Positions 47,515 to 58,567 of a stretch of 64,000 nt of DNA are shown here, one piece after another (position 1 is the first letter of the stretch; each line of letters starts with the position of its first letter). The notes beneath the pieces were generated by a model that searched no databases, was not told the DNA's origin, and worked only from the letters and a program-made list of their open reading frames with translations. The translations under genes were made by a program, and so were the position numbers. Source of the DNA: Sabethes cyaneus (Eukaryota; Arthropoda; Insecta; Diptera; Culicidae); the NCBI RefSeq assembly GCF_943734655.1, contig NC_071353.1, positions 137,739,907 to 137,803,906 on the forward strand, read 5' to 3'.

Positions 47515-49889
47515 TTGGAATCACTTGTGTTTGGGCGGGGGTTGATGCCCTTACCGCTCCTCGCTGCTTGCTTGCTGACTGGCCCTGGTGATACACTTCT
47601 TCTTTTTCTTCCTGTTACGCACAGAATTAAACGGGAACAACCGAAAAAAAAAAACAGAACAGTAACAATTCTTCTCACAAGCTAGTCACCAAGAGACGTG
47701 GATTATTTCGTGGCAGCAATAATACACAGAAAAAAATGAACTATCTAGGTACTTGCTAAAACAAGCAAACCGAACTTTTTTTCTAAATCACCGTACTATT
47801 TTCAACAACAAATCATACTATCACGCGAACGCAATTGTGTCAATTTTTCTCTACGTTGATGACGATGGTGATGAAACGGACAACGGTAACCATCCACAAT
47901 GATCTCGGTGCAGGAGTGCAACACTGCCGGATGATTCCATTTTGTGGTAAACTTATTCTTGTTTTTTTTGTTTCACTCAGCAGTCACTGGATATTCCACA
48001 AGTAACGCACCGCTTTCGTTTGCTGATTGGTTGGTTGCTGTCTCTGTTTTGCGCGTTTTCCGGATGGTTCATAGGAACGGAACACTGATAGAGAGGTACG
48101 CGATCACCGGACGACACTTGAAAACCTCACTCCGCGAGGATCACCTTCTTTTTTTTCGTTGTATGGTTTACGGCTTTTGTCATTAGACGGTAAATTTTCG
48201 TTGTCAACTCGATTTGAATGTGGCAGATTGCATCCGCATTTGAATGCGACTTTCTTCTTTCTAATACAAACTCAGAACTTCTCACTAGTCAGGATCTATC
48301 TTAACACTTTCCGTATTCCTTTGTTCCGTGACCACCAACAAGCAAGGTGCGATTCTTTGTTGGACCGGCCAATGTTTCCTGCACCAATCACGAATAATGT
48401 ACTGTACCTTGACTGCACTGCTTGCTGTACAACAATGAAGCAACACACCCGCGGTGTGTCGGCGCGTTTCGTCAACTCGACAACCGGAAACGGATTAACC
48501 GCGCGATATATTCACCTACTGTCGGAGACCGTGGTAGTGTTCTCCGCTACCTTGGGGGGATTCACGGGTCCGTGTCGTTTTTCTATGTATAATCAAATCA
48601 CTCTCGGAACACTCTACACCTCTAACAATTGCCTGTGTACATCTCGTAGAGCACCCATAATCTCGTGTTTACGCTGCGACGTTTCGGTCGCTACTAAATT
48701 GTATGTACTATAAGGTACAACACACCGCATCAACGCCAGCGGCAGGCGTATATCTCACACGATGAAACGGCCGACGACCATCAGCAGAATCGTCCTCTCT
48801 CTCCTGCTGCGCTTCGCTTCCTCATGCCGTCGTAAAACACGTTTCAGACAAGATTGTGTAGAGTCCATCTACCGTTCGTTCGTTTGGTTGCGTCGTTCTC
48901 CCTCAGTGCATGAGCTTGTGTTTGTGCCGAACTGCGTTTGCTGTCGAAGTACCGGTGTGCCGTGCAGCAGCACCCTCATCTTTTGCAATCCTGCCTGACT
49001 GAGAATAATACACGGGCCAAAGGAAAAACAAGTAATTTACCAGATGATGCTTTGCTGTAGTAAGCTGAGTCCGTATTGTACAATACACAATAAATCTGAT
49101 CTGCGAGGTTCATTACTTGAACGACAGTCACTCAACGATACTCACGTTACCATTCACTGGTGCGCAGGGGAAAGTTCATTCGGCGCTCACTATCAAGTCG
49201 GCTTTGCGTTTGCATTCAACAAACCCTTCTACGTTTACTATATTCCGCCGTGCTGTGTGTAATGGTAGATGAACTTTCATTCAACATTTCCGCTTCGTTG
49301 TGTGCCCCGTATTTCAGTGTTGACTGATACCGCGGCGGAGTGAAGATGTTTACATACTTTTGCGTGCACCGCTGCTTGCTGCTGCTGCTGCTGCTGTAGT
49401 ATAAGAAGAAAAGGAAGGTGGAGTTTCTTCTCCTTGTGTGGGTTTTCTTCTCCGCTTTTGCCGTGTACGTACACGGACCGTATCGGTACACACCGAAGGA
49501 GAAGTTGCGCATTACGTTGTGCACACCGGTCGAAGAAGATGTCCACCGAAATCTTTCGATCCGCTGCTGAGCCGGTGTGTGATGGGAAGGCATGGTGCTT
49601 GGTCTCCTCCGGTGGTGTGTGCGATTAGGTGCGATACGAGAAAGAAGAAAGCATTCTTTCACTTTGATTACCGCTTGTATCACACACTGCACGAAGGGGT
49701 GATAACCTCTTATTCTGGAGTTGGTTTCGGGATCACGTGTTCAGTTACAAAGCTTTCCAAGTGAAAGCTCCCAAGGAAAGTTGCAGCATAGAAAGCTTAT
49801 GTATGCTTTCGTTGTAAAAGGAATATGAAAATGCCTTGATTGATTTAGATCAACATGAATGCGACATCGAAACTAATCAGCAATAATTT
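47515..49889 (-). promoter_or_regulatory. Upstream and 5' UTR region of the zinc-finger gene
   Basis: This GC-richer, TE-poor block lies directly upstream of the exon 1 start codon and probably holds the 5' UTR and promoter. I could not place a TSS or TATA box. Long chance frames occur on both strands (48159-48713 plus, 49216-49692 minus) but lack splice support or domains. A (GCT)n run is at 49374-49396. Confidence 0.35.
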
Positions 49890-50489
49890 ATGTACAAAGT
49901 ACAATGTAGGGTATGGGAGAGTATTTTCAGCAGGTTTCTAAATTCAGCCTATTTGCCTTTTCTTTCGCCAATAAAAATACTTTGCCGACATACAATTTTG
50001 ATATGTTATAACTATTTTCTCAAGACTGTAAGTAATCTACTATTTTTTATTCAAAGAACGTCAAAACCACCTGTTCTTCCACTAGAAGTAGTCCATAGGC
50101 CGAAAAATAGATGCCATCGCTTAATGGCTGAAAATACCCTCACGTGCCCTATAGTGTAATTATTATAACTATTATTAACAATAAAACCTTTATTGTTCGA
50201 AAAATTCTATAACCGCATACTTTGAACACACTGAGGGCACTATTTTTTTGTTATTTAAAGTATTATGCGGAAACTGACTAAGCTTATTTTTGGAAGCAAA
50301 ATAATTTGTGTTGCCAAAAACGGATACTTTTGTTGCCAAAATCGAACCATGCCAAAATTGAACCATGCCAAATTTGAAATCCCACTGTATACATAATGGA
50401 TTTGCTTTTTACCTTTATACAGCTGATGTTAATAAATTTGAGAAAGATCGAAGTAAGCCGCGATCATGTACAAACATCAAAAAGGTTCA

Positions 50490-50710
50490 TGTCAGGGGAG
50501 GCAGGGCAAGTTGTGACTCATTTTCTAGTTCTAATTTTAGTTTCAAGCCTAATTCCAGCTCAAGTCCATACTCAGTTCTCATATCATGCCCAATTTCAAG
50601 TCTAGTTTCAATTCAAGTCCAATTCCAAAGACTATTTCATGTGCAATTTGGATCTAATTTACATCCAATTTCAACTTCAACTTAAACTTTAACTTTAAGT
50701 TTAATTCAAT
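50490..50710. repeat. Degenerate TCAAGTCCAATT array
   Basis: Words such as TTTCAAGTCTAGTTTCAATT recur with period near 12-18 bp. This is the reverse complement of the 26880-27900 vocabulary. Confidence 0.55.
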
Positions 50711-50749
50711 ACACAGGTGAATCCATCTGGATTACCGATGGGTCTAGAG

Positions 50750-51145
50750 CTAAAAACACAGAAAAGAGCAAGGCGTGAAAAAAACTGGACAAACAGAAAA
50801 GCAAAAGAGGAAAAACGTGGGATATGGGAGCAGGAAAATTGAGAAACGAGAACAGAAAAAGAGAAAAATATAGGAAAAAAGAAGAAGACGGAAGACAAAT
50901 GGTTTAAAAGGAAAAAAAAGAACGTGACAGAGAACAAGAACATAATAAGAGGAAGAACAAAATATAGAAAAGGTTTTGACAGGATAGAAAACAACAAAAA
51001 AAAAACGAGCCAAACAAAAAAAAACGAAATGAGGAAAAACGTGCCTGAATGGCAAAAATTGCAACACCGCAGAAGCATTTCTGGTAACACTGCGGTACGT
51101 CAAATGGGTGCTGCTGGTAAGAAAGAGATAGAGAGAAGATAAAAA
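50750..51145. repeat. Degenerate polypurine tract
   Basis: A long A/G-rich stretch of AGAAAAGGAAAAACG-like words on the plus strand, directly after the TCAAGTCC array. The Phe/Leu-rich minus-strand frames across it are artefacts of composition. Confidence 0.65.
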
Positions 51146-51182
51146 TAAACATAAGGATGGAGTAGGTTTAGGTGTAGTAGTA

Positions 51183-51829
51183 CAGGCCGGACTCGATTAT
51201 CCGGGGATTCGATTAACCGGGGATTCGATTATCCGGGTTTTTAGACTCGATTATCCGGGTGAAAAAAAAAATTATTTTTTTCAATGATTTATTTTAAACC
51301 TTAATGTTATAGTTTTCATGCTACATGAGTATTCCAACTTGACAAGTATTGATACACCTCCCTAAAGCTACAAAATTCCTTTCTTATATTCTTTTTATCG
51401 GCGAACAAAACAAAAATAAATCCTGCGATGATGGAATCAATTTTTTTACTTAAAAATCATCATCATCATCACCATTACCATCATCATCATCATTGTAATC
51501 ATCAATAAAAAAATTGCAAAAAAGGAATTTTATGACTTTAGGGGAGATTGATCAATAATAAAAAAATACTTAAATATTGAAAAACATAACATACAAAAAA
51601 TAATATTGTACCAAAAAAAATTATCATTGGAAAAAATCGTAAGAAAGGAATTTTCTGACTTTTGGGAAGATAGATCAATAATAAATAAAACATTTCTGAT
51701 ACCTAAAAGTCAAAAAACTTGATATGCCTAAAAAATTTTTGTACCAAAAATGATGATTCGATTATTCGGGTGATTCGATTATCCGGGCTGAAAATAAAAA
51801 TTGTCACCCGGATAATCGAGTCCGAGCTG
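51183..51829. mobile_element. Pogo/Tigger-like MITE with CTCGATTATCCGGG ends
   Basis: Inverted ends CAGGCCGGACTCGATTATCC and CAGCTCGGACTCGATTATCC are flanked by TA (51181-51182, 51830-51831). GATTCGATTATCCGGG words are repeated next to each end. The AT-rich interior, with a (CAT)n run near 51460-51494, has no transposase. CAG-starting TIRs with TA are typical of pogo-like elements. Confidence 0.75.
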
Positions 51830-51839
51830 TAGTAGTAAT

Positions 51840-52228
51840 GCAATATACTGAAATTTTTGGAGCGTCTTAGTAGAATACGAAACTTCCTCTGAGGAAGCCT
51901 GCAAGTCGTAGGCGAAATACGTATTGCGGAGATTCCACCTATTTAGATTCCCACGCGAAAATTATTACCGTGGTTTTTTTCTGCGTCTCCCACACACCGT
52001 TGTAATTTAGCAATTTGAACAACCAGTTTTTCGTCATTGCCTTATCTCTGTATCCCTCCTTATTTCACAAGCTTATTTTCAATTTATTAGTAGGTACGGG
52101 ATTATTATTACTCAAATATGAATTTTCGTTGGACTCGTATAATTGCTGCATGGCACAATATTTGTCAAGAATAAAATATGCATAGTAGAATTAAATTGGA
52201 TAAGGTTTCTTTTTATTTAATTTCCAGA
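51840..52228 (+). mobile_element. Diverged copy of the 45-kb foldback family
   Basis: CTGAGGAAGCCTGCAAGTCG to GTATT at 51889-51925 and the end segment TTGTCAAGAATAAAATATGC onward at 52162-52226 both match the repeat at 44979-45182, in the order expected for one copy with extra DNA between them. Confidence 0.55.
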
Positions 52229-52569
52229 ATGCAATGTAGTCCATAAGATAAGCATAAAATCGCCAACGTAAATGCTACTAAAAGTAAACGAACGGTGATT
52301 TGTCAAAAGTGAAATTTATATAACCTTTTTTCGAGTTAAATATTGTATTGTAGGAGGAACAAAATCGTTCCGTAATCCTGTGCCGCACGGGCGTAGCCAA
52401 AAAAGTTTCTTGGAGGAGTTTTACAAGAAGAAATCTCACATAGCTTTACCGTTTAATTAAGAAGAAGTTTATTCAGGAAATGGGGATTTTCAGTTAAAAG
52501 TTGTTTTGGTTGAAATGGAATGTTCTTCAACTGATAAAAAATTAAACTGAAATAATAAAAGACGAATGT

Positions 52570-52800
52570 TACAATTTTGGCCTCCCAGTTGGCACGTACG
52601 TACCTCAGTTGCATGTTCGAATCTCGGCTGGATGAGGCTGTTAGAGTCCAGAGTCTTTTCGAGACGCGACGAGGGTGCTACAGACAGCTTATCCTGCATG
52701 ATTTGTAACATCGCTCTTAAGGTGATCCGACGAACAGGATAACGAAACGAGAGGCCTGATTTTCAGGAAAGGTAGCAACCTCCTTGGCTAGGCAGGTCAG
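52570..52800 (+). mobile_element. Possible tRNA-derived SINE
   Basis: The string CCCAGTTGGCACGTACGTAC followed by a B-box-like GCATGTTCGAATCTCGGCTG at 52610-52629 resembles a pol III promoter. The remainder up to 52800 could be its body. No tail or duplication was confirmed. Confidence 0.35.
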
Positions 52801-53369
52801 TTAGATATTAAAAACAGAAAATTTGCCACGGGGAGGCCAGCTGCACTAGATTGAAAGCGAAGGCTTGAAGGATTGGGATTGAAATAAACGTGTTGATGAC
52901 CGAATATATGAATGATATAGGTTCTAATGAGACGAACGTGCCTTTTTCACGGACGGTAATCTTTGACGGCGACAAACAAGAAGTAGTAGTTGAGTTCGTG
53001 CATGTGGGATCGTTGACAGCCGTGGACAACAACACAAATCAGGAGATCCTGCAACATATTCAAGCAGAGCATCGAGCCTACCCTTGCTAACACTCCAGGA
53101 ATCCTGCTTTTAGAATATAGAGGATTCTTATTTCATAGTACAGGAGATTCCTTTACCGAGTTATAGGTATCCCGAGGATTAAACTCTTGGATTCTCATAT
53201 ATGAATCTTGGTTCTATAAACGAGACATTCAGTGCGAATCCTCTACACAATTCCTTCACACGATTCCAGCGCTAGAAATCCTAGAGAATCTGTGCGAATC
53301 TTTTTGGTTCGTCCGAGTACTTTACCCTTCGCAAAACACTGCGATTAACATGCGAACCTGACAATGTAC

Positions 53370-53720
53370 AAACCCCCAATTAGATCGACAGACCGTGCTC
53401 ACGAAGGACTTAGGCGCCTTTGCGGACGACATTTAGCGGAGTACAAGCTTCGTACAGGCACTGCTTGGGAAGATTACCAACGTATATTTGTCGAAAGTCG
53501 GTAAACTACAGTGAAACGGACACGTCGTAAGAAAAACGGTTCTACACAACAACCCTACCAGCATCGGCACAGAGGGACTCAACGTGCGAGATGACCTAAA
53601 GGCCTAAAGCGACATTTATTTAGTAAAAAACTGCGACTTTAGAGACGCTGGGAAATGGCGACGAATAATCCAAGATCAAGTTGAAAGGCGCTTAAAACAG
53701 CACGAACCATCCCGGTTCTA
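53370..53720 (+). mobile_element. Retroelement C-terminal relic (RTE-like)
   Basis: Plus-strand frames read NGHVVRKTVLHNNPT, HRHRGTQRAR and FRDAGKWRRIIQDQVERRLK, the tail pattern (GHVxRM, GTRRRGxQRAR, WRxxAQDR) of RTE-type reverse transcriptases. It is short and frameshifted. Confidence 0.5.
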
Positions 53721-53869
53721 AGCTGCTGACGACACCGACGAGGATTGAACAACCAGCCTCGAACATTTTCCTGTGCTCTAAACAGCTGGTTTTCCTGTGC
53801 TCTAAACAGTTTGAGTGTCGTTAATAAAAATAGTTGACTGCTTCAATAAGTTTGGTTCTGTCCCGGAAC

Positions 53870-54340
53870 ATGAGGAAAAATTAAAAAAAAGAAAGGGAAA
53901 CAGAACAGGAAAGCATAAACCAAAAGAGAAAATCAAGCCTGAAAAGGCGAAAACGGGACCAGAAAAGAAGATAGAGAGGAAACAAAAATCGGCAGAAAAA
54001 AAGAAAAACGAGAAAAAAAAGGTGAAAAAACAGAACAGGAAAGCATAAATCAAAAGAGAAAATCAAGCCTGAAAAGGCGAAAACGGGACCAGAAAAAAAG
54101 ATAGAGAGGAAACAAAAAACGTGAAAAAACAAGACGGGGAAGGTTTGACAGAAAAAGAAAAAACGAGACAGGAGAGAGAAAAAACGGGAAAGAAAAAAAT
54201 AGAATACAAGACAAGAAAGGGAAAACGGAACAGAAAACAAGAGAAAGCAAAAGAGAAAACAAGAAGAAGAAGGAGAGAGAGAGGAGAGAGAATCCGATAA
54301 ACAAAACGAGGAGTAAGGGATAAGCGAAAGAGGACAAATC
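53870..54340. repeat. Polypurine tract with a 130-bp tandem duplication
   Basis: The segment beginning GAACAGGAAAGCATAAA at 53903 recurs at 54033 with only a few changes (for example AAACC to AAATC), giving a period of 130 bp. Surrounding sequence is A/G-rich on the plus strand like 50750-51145 and 60120-60860. Confidence 0.75.
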
Positions 54341-54655
54341 TATACCTATAAAAAAGGATTTCTGTCTGTCTGTCTGTCCCTATGTTCCTTATAGAATCGA
54401 AAACTACTGAACCGATCGACGTAAAAATTTTCATATAGAGGTTTTTGGGACCAGGGAAGGTTCTTATGATGGTTAGAGACCCCTCCCCCCACTAAGAGGG
54501 GGGGTTCCCATACGAATGAAACATAAATTTCTGCATAACTCGAGAACTAATCAAGCAAATGGAACAAAATTTTACATGTGGGTGTTTTTGGAGACATGAT
54601 TTTTTTCTATGATGAATTAGGACCCCTTGCCTTTTTAGGAGGGGGGACTCCCATC
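54340..54655 (-). repeat. Inverted truncated copy of the minisatellite-bearing repeat
   Basis: It reads CTATACCTATAAAAAAGGAT, TCTGTCTGTCTGTC, then TAGAATCGAAAACTACTGAA and AACTCGAGAACTAATCAAGC, the reverse complement of the 3' end and last unit or two of the 36749-39275 element. Confidence 0.8.
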
Positions 54656-54697
54656 ATCGCACCTCCTTGCTTGGTTACTTAATAGAGCATGACCGGG

Positions 54698-54737
54698 TAA
54701 AGAGAGATAGAGATAGAGAGAGAGTGTGAGAGAGAAA

Positions 54738-54788
<51 letters not shown>
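54698..54788. repeat. Compound GA/GT microsatellite
   Basis: GAGATAGAGAGAG, then (GT)n at 54739-54759 and (GA)n at 54760-54787. Confidence 0.85.
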
Positions 54789-54790
<2 letters not shown>

Positions 54791-55154
54791 ATAGCAAGAG
54801 GAAAAAAGGCTGAAAATAAGAAAAAATGGGACACGACACGAAGAAAAGTGCAGCAATAAAACAGTAAAGACAAAACGGACGAACAAGAAGAAAAACAGCA
54901 GGAAAAAGCAGTGAAGTAAAAGGAAAAAAACTGAAATCTGATAAAATATCTGGTTAAAATTGTTATAAATAATCGTAAATTCCAATTGCGACTGCAACAG
55001 ATAGGAGATGGGACAAAATGGGAATGAAATTGGAAAATGATTCAGAAACAAGATATGAAAACAAGACAAACGGACAAACCAGGTACAAAGAAAAAGACGG
55101 GAATTAAATTTGAAATAAAGCATCCAGCCAAATGAGACCAAATTCCAGGTTATT

Positions 55155-56036
55155 TTAGTGCGCATTAGCTTTGAGCGGGAAAACTTGGTTTTAGATTTAT
55201 GGAACATTTGGAAGAGTTTCTTAAAATTAAAAGTTCTATCGTCCAGCGGAATTCAAATTTTGATTAATCCGCCTAAAAGTGCAATAAAAAATTATTTTTT
55301 TACAGTTTCAATATAACACATTAATGTGTTCGGCAAAGTTTTACAGCATATTATTACAAGAAATTTTGCTGAAGGCAGTAATCTTCTACATCTTCAGCAA
55401 AGATAGGAAAACGTTTTTTATCATAAATGAAAAATCGTTAAAATCAGTTTTTATATTATAGCTGTTTTTGTAGTTGTTATATGACTTTTTCCTGTTTTAT
55501 AAAGTTGTACAAATAGTAAAAATACACAAAATTGCCGAATGTAGAATATCTCTATCTTTGCTTGCTTAAGAATTATAAAACTTTTACAATAAAAATACCC
55601 TAATTTTGACCCCGAATTACTCGCAAGAAGTAGTGTTCGACATCGGAACGAAAATTGAAGTCCGGGTTCCGGTCCGGTTAAAAATCGGCTCGAACTTTGT
55701 TATTCCGACTTTATTCCGGTCCGATTTGGCTCTGCTCCGGTTCCAGAACCTGAACAGAGCCTAATCGGACCGGAATAAAGTCGGAATAACAAAGTTCGAG
55801 CCGATTTTTAATCGAACCGGAACCCGGACTTCAATTTTCGATTCGATGTCGAACACTAGCAAGAAGGCATCATTTTATTCAAAAACTCTTCCTAGAGAAT
55901 CAGAATAGTGTCAAGCAGACTGAAAAGTTTTATAGATCATGTTAAAAAGCACAAAAGTTAGACAAAATTTATAGGCTGACAAAATCGGGATAAAAAGCTG
56001 ACAAAATCGGGAGCTGACAAAATCGGAACATTACTG
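55155..56036 (-). mobile_element. Second copy of the TTTTGTCAGC MITE, truncated and carrying an insert
   Basis: The right end is CAGTAATGTTCCGATTTTGT inverted, ending at 56036. The body matches the reverse complement of 41830-42448 (for example GAGCGGGAAAACTTGG at the left). The other terminus is missing. A 228-bp hAT-type hairpin is inserted at 55631. Confidence 0.75.
55631..55858. mobile_element. hAT-type hairpin MITE with 8-bp target duplication
   Basis: The ends TAGTGTTCGACATCGGAACG and TAGTGTTCGACATCGAATCG (inverted) continue into near-perfect arms of about 105 bp. The insertion is flanked by GCAAGAAG on both sides (55623-55630 and 55859-55866). TAGTG ends plus an 8-bp duplication are the hAT signature. 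The intact 41830-42666 copy shows the unoccupied site. Confidence 0.9.
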
Positions 56037-58395
56037 CATTATCATTGGGCTGCCCCACCTTCGATTTATTTCTATTGTCTTAAAATATAACAATACATAT
56101 GGGTAATAAAGTTTTTATAATTGTTCTGGTGGGTCAGTTTTCGACATTTCGAATTGTGCTGATTGGTAAACCAGATATGTACATGTGGTCGGTGTTAAGT
56201 CAGACCGAACCAAGTGACAAAACTCTGATTTCGAAAAAACGCGTTCAAAGTTTGCTTACATTTTCATAAAAAACATAATTATTCTATGATGCTTGGTCTA
56301 TATCCGAGAAAATTTGAAAATTTTCAAAGCGGGAAATTGAACAATGAGCTCCAAAAGCGGGCCAAAATAGCTTCGTTGCCCTATGGTTGCATCAACAGGC
56401 AACCGTAGGTATATAGTGTTAAGTATTTCGCGTTTTATTTACATACACAAGAAAAAGTTACCTACTTTCATTGTGTTATGTAAATTTTTCACCGACTTCA
56501 TATCGATACCGAATCAACCTCCACGAACTAGTATTCATTCACGATCGTTCTGTTCATCCAGCAATTAGAATCATTAGGTACACAATCGTTAGGTACACGA
56601 GTCTTCTTTGCACCAGGTTCTACACGGAGTCATCGATGGACATGGTAAAAGTAGCAGTAAAGTACCGTTATTCGATTCGGTTTGTCACGATCAGCAGTAA
56701 CCCGAATTTGGCATGAAATTTGCACAAACCAACGGTTTTCTAATGATCAGCGATCCAGTTGGTGTTGGCTTGGCGTCGGATTCGGTTCACTGTGCGTGGC
56801 GTGGCGTGGTCAAATCGCGTAGTTCGGTCTTCGGTGTCGGCGGGTTTGCGATTGTGTCAGTGCAGTTCGTTACTCGCGTTGATCGTTGACTGTGTTGATT
56901 CCGGCTATATTGTATAGTGCTATGCGATAAAATTGAAAGAAAATTAGAAATATTATTTTAATCTATTTTGAAATATAGTGAGAATGTTTTAAGGTGTTGC
57001 TTAAGTGTTTAAATTGTATTTAAGAAGTGTTGCTTCTCAGTCCAAATGTTATTCCACTAAGATCAAGATAGTAGTGTTGGTATGACCAGAAAAGAAAGTG
57101 GTCCCTGCCTACGTTTCTGTTCCTGTGGTTCAGGTTCAACGATAGTTACACTTTTATGTAACTTTGCGATTAACATGGAGCTGGGTCGCCAGGCGTTCGA
57201 CTGGTAAATATGGGTATGTTTTATTTTTTAGTATACTTTCATTATTTTATTTTTGTTGATTTAACTTTAAAATTAATCGTACAATCCCTCTTGGACTGGT
57301 ATTATTTTCTGCTTTTTATGGTTGTTTCACAATCAGAAATATGACAAAAACCCTTTCGCAAATGACGGCGCAACCATCGAAATCATTTTTATATAATTCG
57401 CTGTTACCTCGTCTTGTTCGAACGATCATGGTTGGAAATGGAAGTATCGTAAAGTACCGTTACTCGGCGCCCCCGGCTATCGTATTCGTATGTGAACGTG
57501 AACTAGACACGAAAATGACCGACCATTAGCATTTACCGAAAGTGAGTTTGGAATGAATTTGTGTTCTAAATGAATGTCCTACCATTTGCCGATGATCACC
57601 GACGTGGCGTTGAGCTTGGATAAAGAAACCGAGGCATAGGTTGAAAGTTAGCTTATCCGTTGTTTGTCGCTATCCGACTGACGACGTGGTTTACATTGAG
57701 AAATCATTAAAAATATAAATTTTCTTAGTTCAGATCGTGAATACAAATAGCTATAATCTTTTTTTAGCACCAAAAATGATTTTATGTATGTCGCTCATAT
57801 GAAGTTCCATCTGCTCAGGATCAGATGGTGTGAATTTAAACATAGAGGATGTGGATCGACATGAAATTGGGTCGATTAAATCATTCGAAACATTTTCTGA
57901 GTAGTGCTTGAGGTGAAATTAGTCGTCATCGATTCTACCAATTCCAAAAGCAGTTTTTTGTTTGAAACAAAAATTCTGTCCATGAAAATATATTCGCTGT
58001 GTTCAGATTGGCTAGAAGAATGCAGTATTTACATTTTCATGAACAGAATCCCGCTTTTGGGCTCAAAAACTGCTTCCGAAATTGGACTCCGACGAAAATT
58101 TAATGACTGCTAGTTTCCCGTTAAGGTTATTAAAAGAGATCTGTAGCCCTAAAAGTTAGTAAAATACGTTATGTGGAAGTTTCGATACAAGTTTTTGGAG
58201 CGTCATTAATTCCAGATTTTAATTTCTACTTTAGTTGGAGCTATAGAATCAGGTTCCAGAATATAAAAATCAGAGTGCAGATCTATGGAGATATTTGGTC
58301 AGAAGAATTATCAGTATGAATTTGTCGCACGACGTCGGACAGATGCAAGCAAAAGGCTGGCTTGTGTCAGACGATGTTCGGCCGACAATCCTTAC
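56037..58395. other. AT-rich DNA, nothing firmly recognised
   Basis: Two stretches share TAAAGTACCGTTA(T/C)TCG (near 56658 and 57449), suggesting diverged copies of some repeat. No exon or TIR was found. Confidence 0.35.
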
Positions 58396-58567
58396 CTGGT
58401 TGTGATATATTTGCAACCAACCTTAGTTGAAGCTCTGCTTTCCGGGCACACGTAAGACACCAGCAGCGGTGCAAAATGGCGCAGGATCGTTTTGAAGCGG
58501 CGATTGTAGTCTTCTACGACATCATTCGTCTGTAACTTTTCGGCGTAGAGCAGAGTCTGCACATAGC
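58396..58567 (-). CDS. Orphan coding exon, product unknown
   Basis: On the minus strand a pyrimidine-containing acceptor (TTTATTGTTAG) precedes 58567, and a near-ideal donor (AG then GTAAGG) follows at 58395. The 172-nt exon is open in one frame, entered in phase 1 and left in phase 2. It encodes about 57 residues including TLLYAEKLQTNDVVEDYN and FKTILRHFAPLLVSYVCPE. Third codon positions are G/C-rich in contrast to the AT-rich flanks, and the peptide mixes charged and hydrophobic residues like a folded protein. I do not recognise the family. No partner exon was found within 2 kb on either side. It could belong to a gene whose other exons lie outside, to the zinc-finger gene's upstream transcript, or to a decayed copy. 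Confidence 0.42.

Noticed and set aside
48159..48713. 184-codon plus-strand frame upstream of exon 1
   Set aside because: No domain, no splice sites and ordinary composition. It overlaps the presumed promoter/5' UTR region of the minus-strand gene and is best explained by chance in GC-richer DNA.
49216..49692. 158-codon minus-strand frame with a Ser run
   Set aside because: The Ser/Gln/Leu runs come from a (GCT)n repeat, and the rest has no family resemblance.
50701..54434. Phe/Leu/Ser-rich minus-strand frames resembling membrane proteins
   Set aside because: They arise from polypurine tracts on the plus strand. The apparent hydrophobicity is a compositional artefact. The same applies to 60010-60889.
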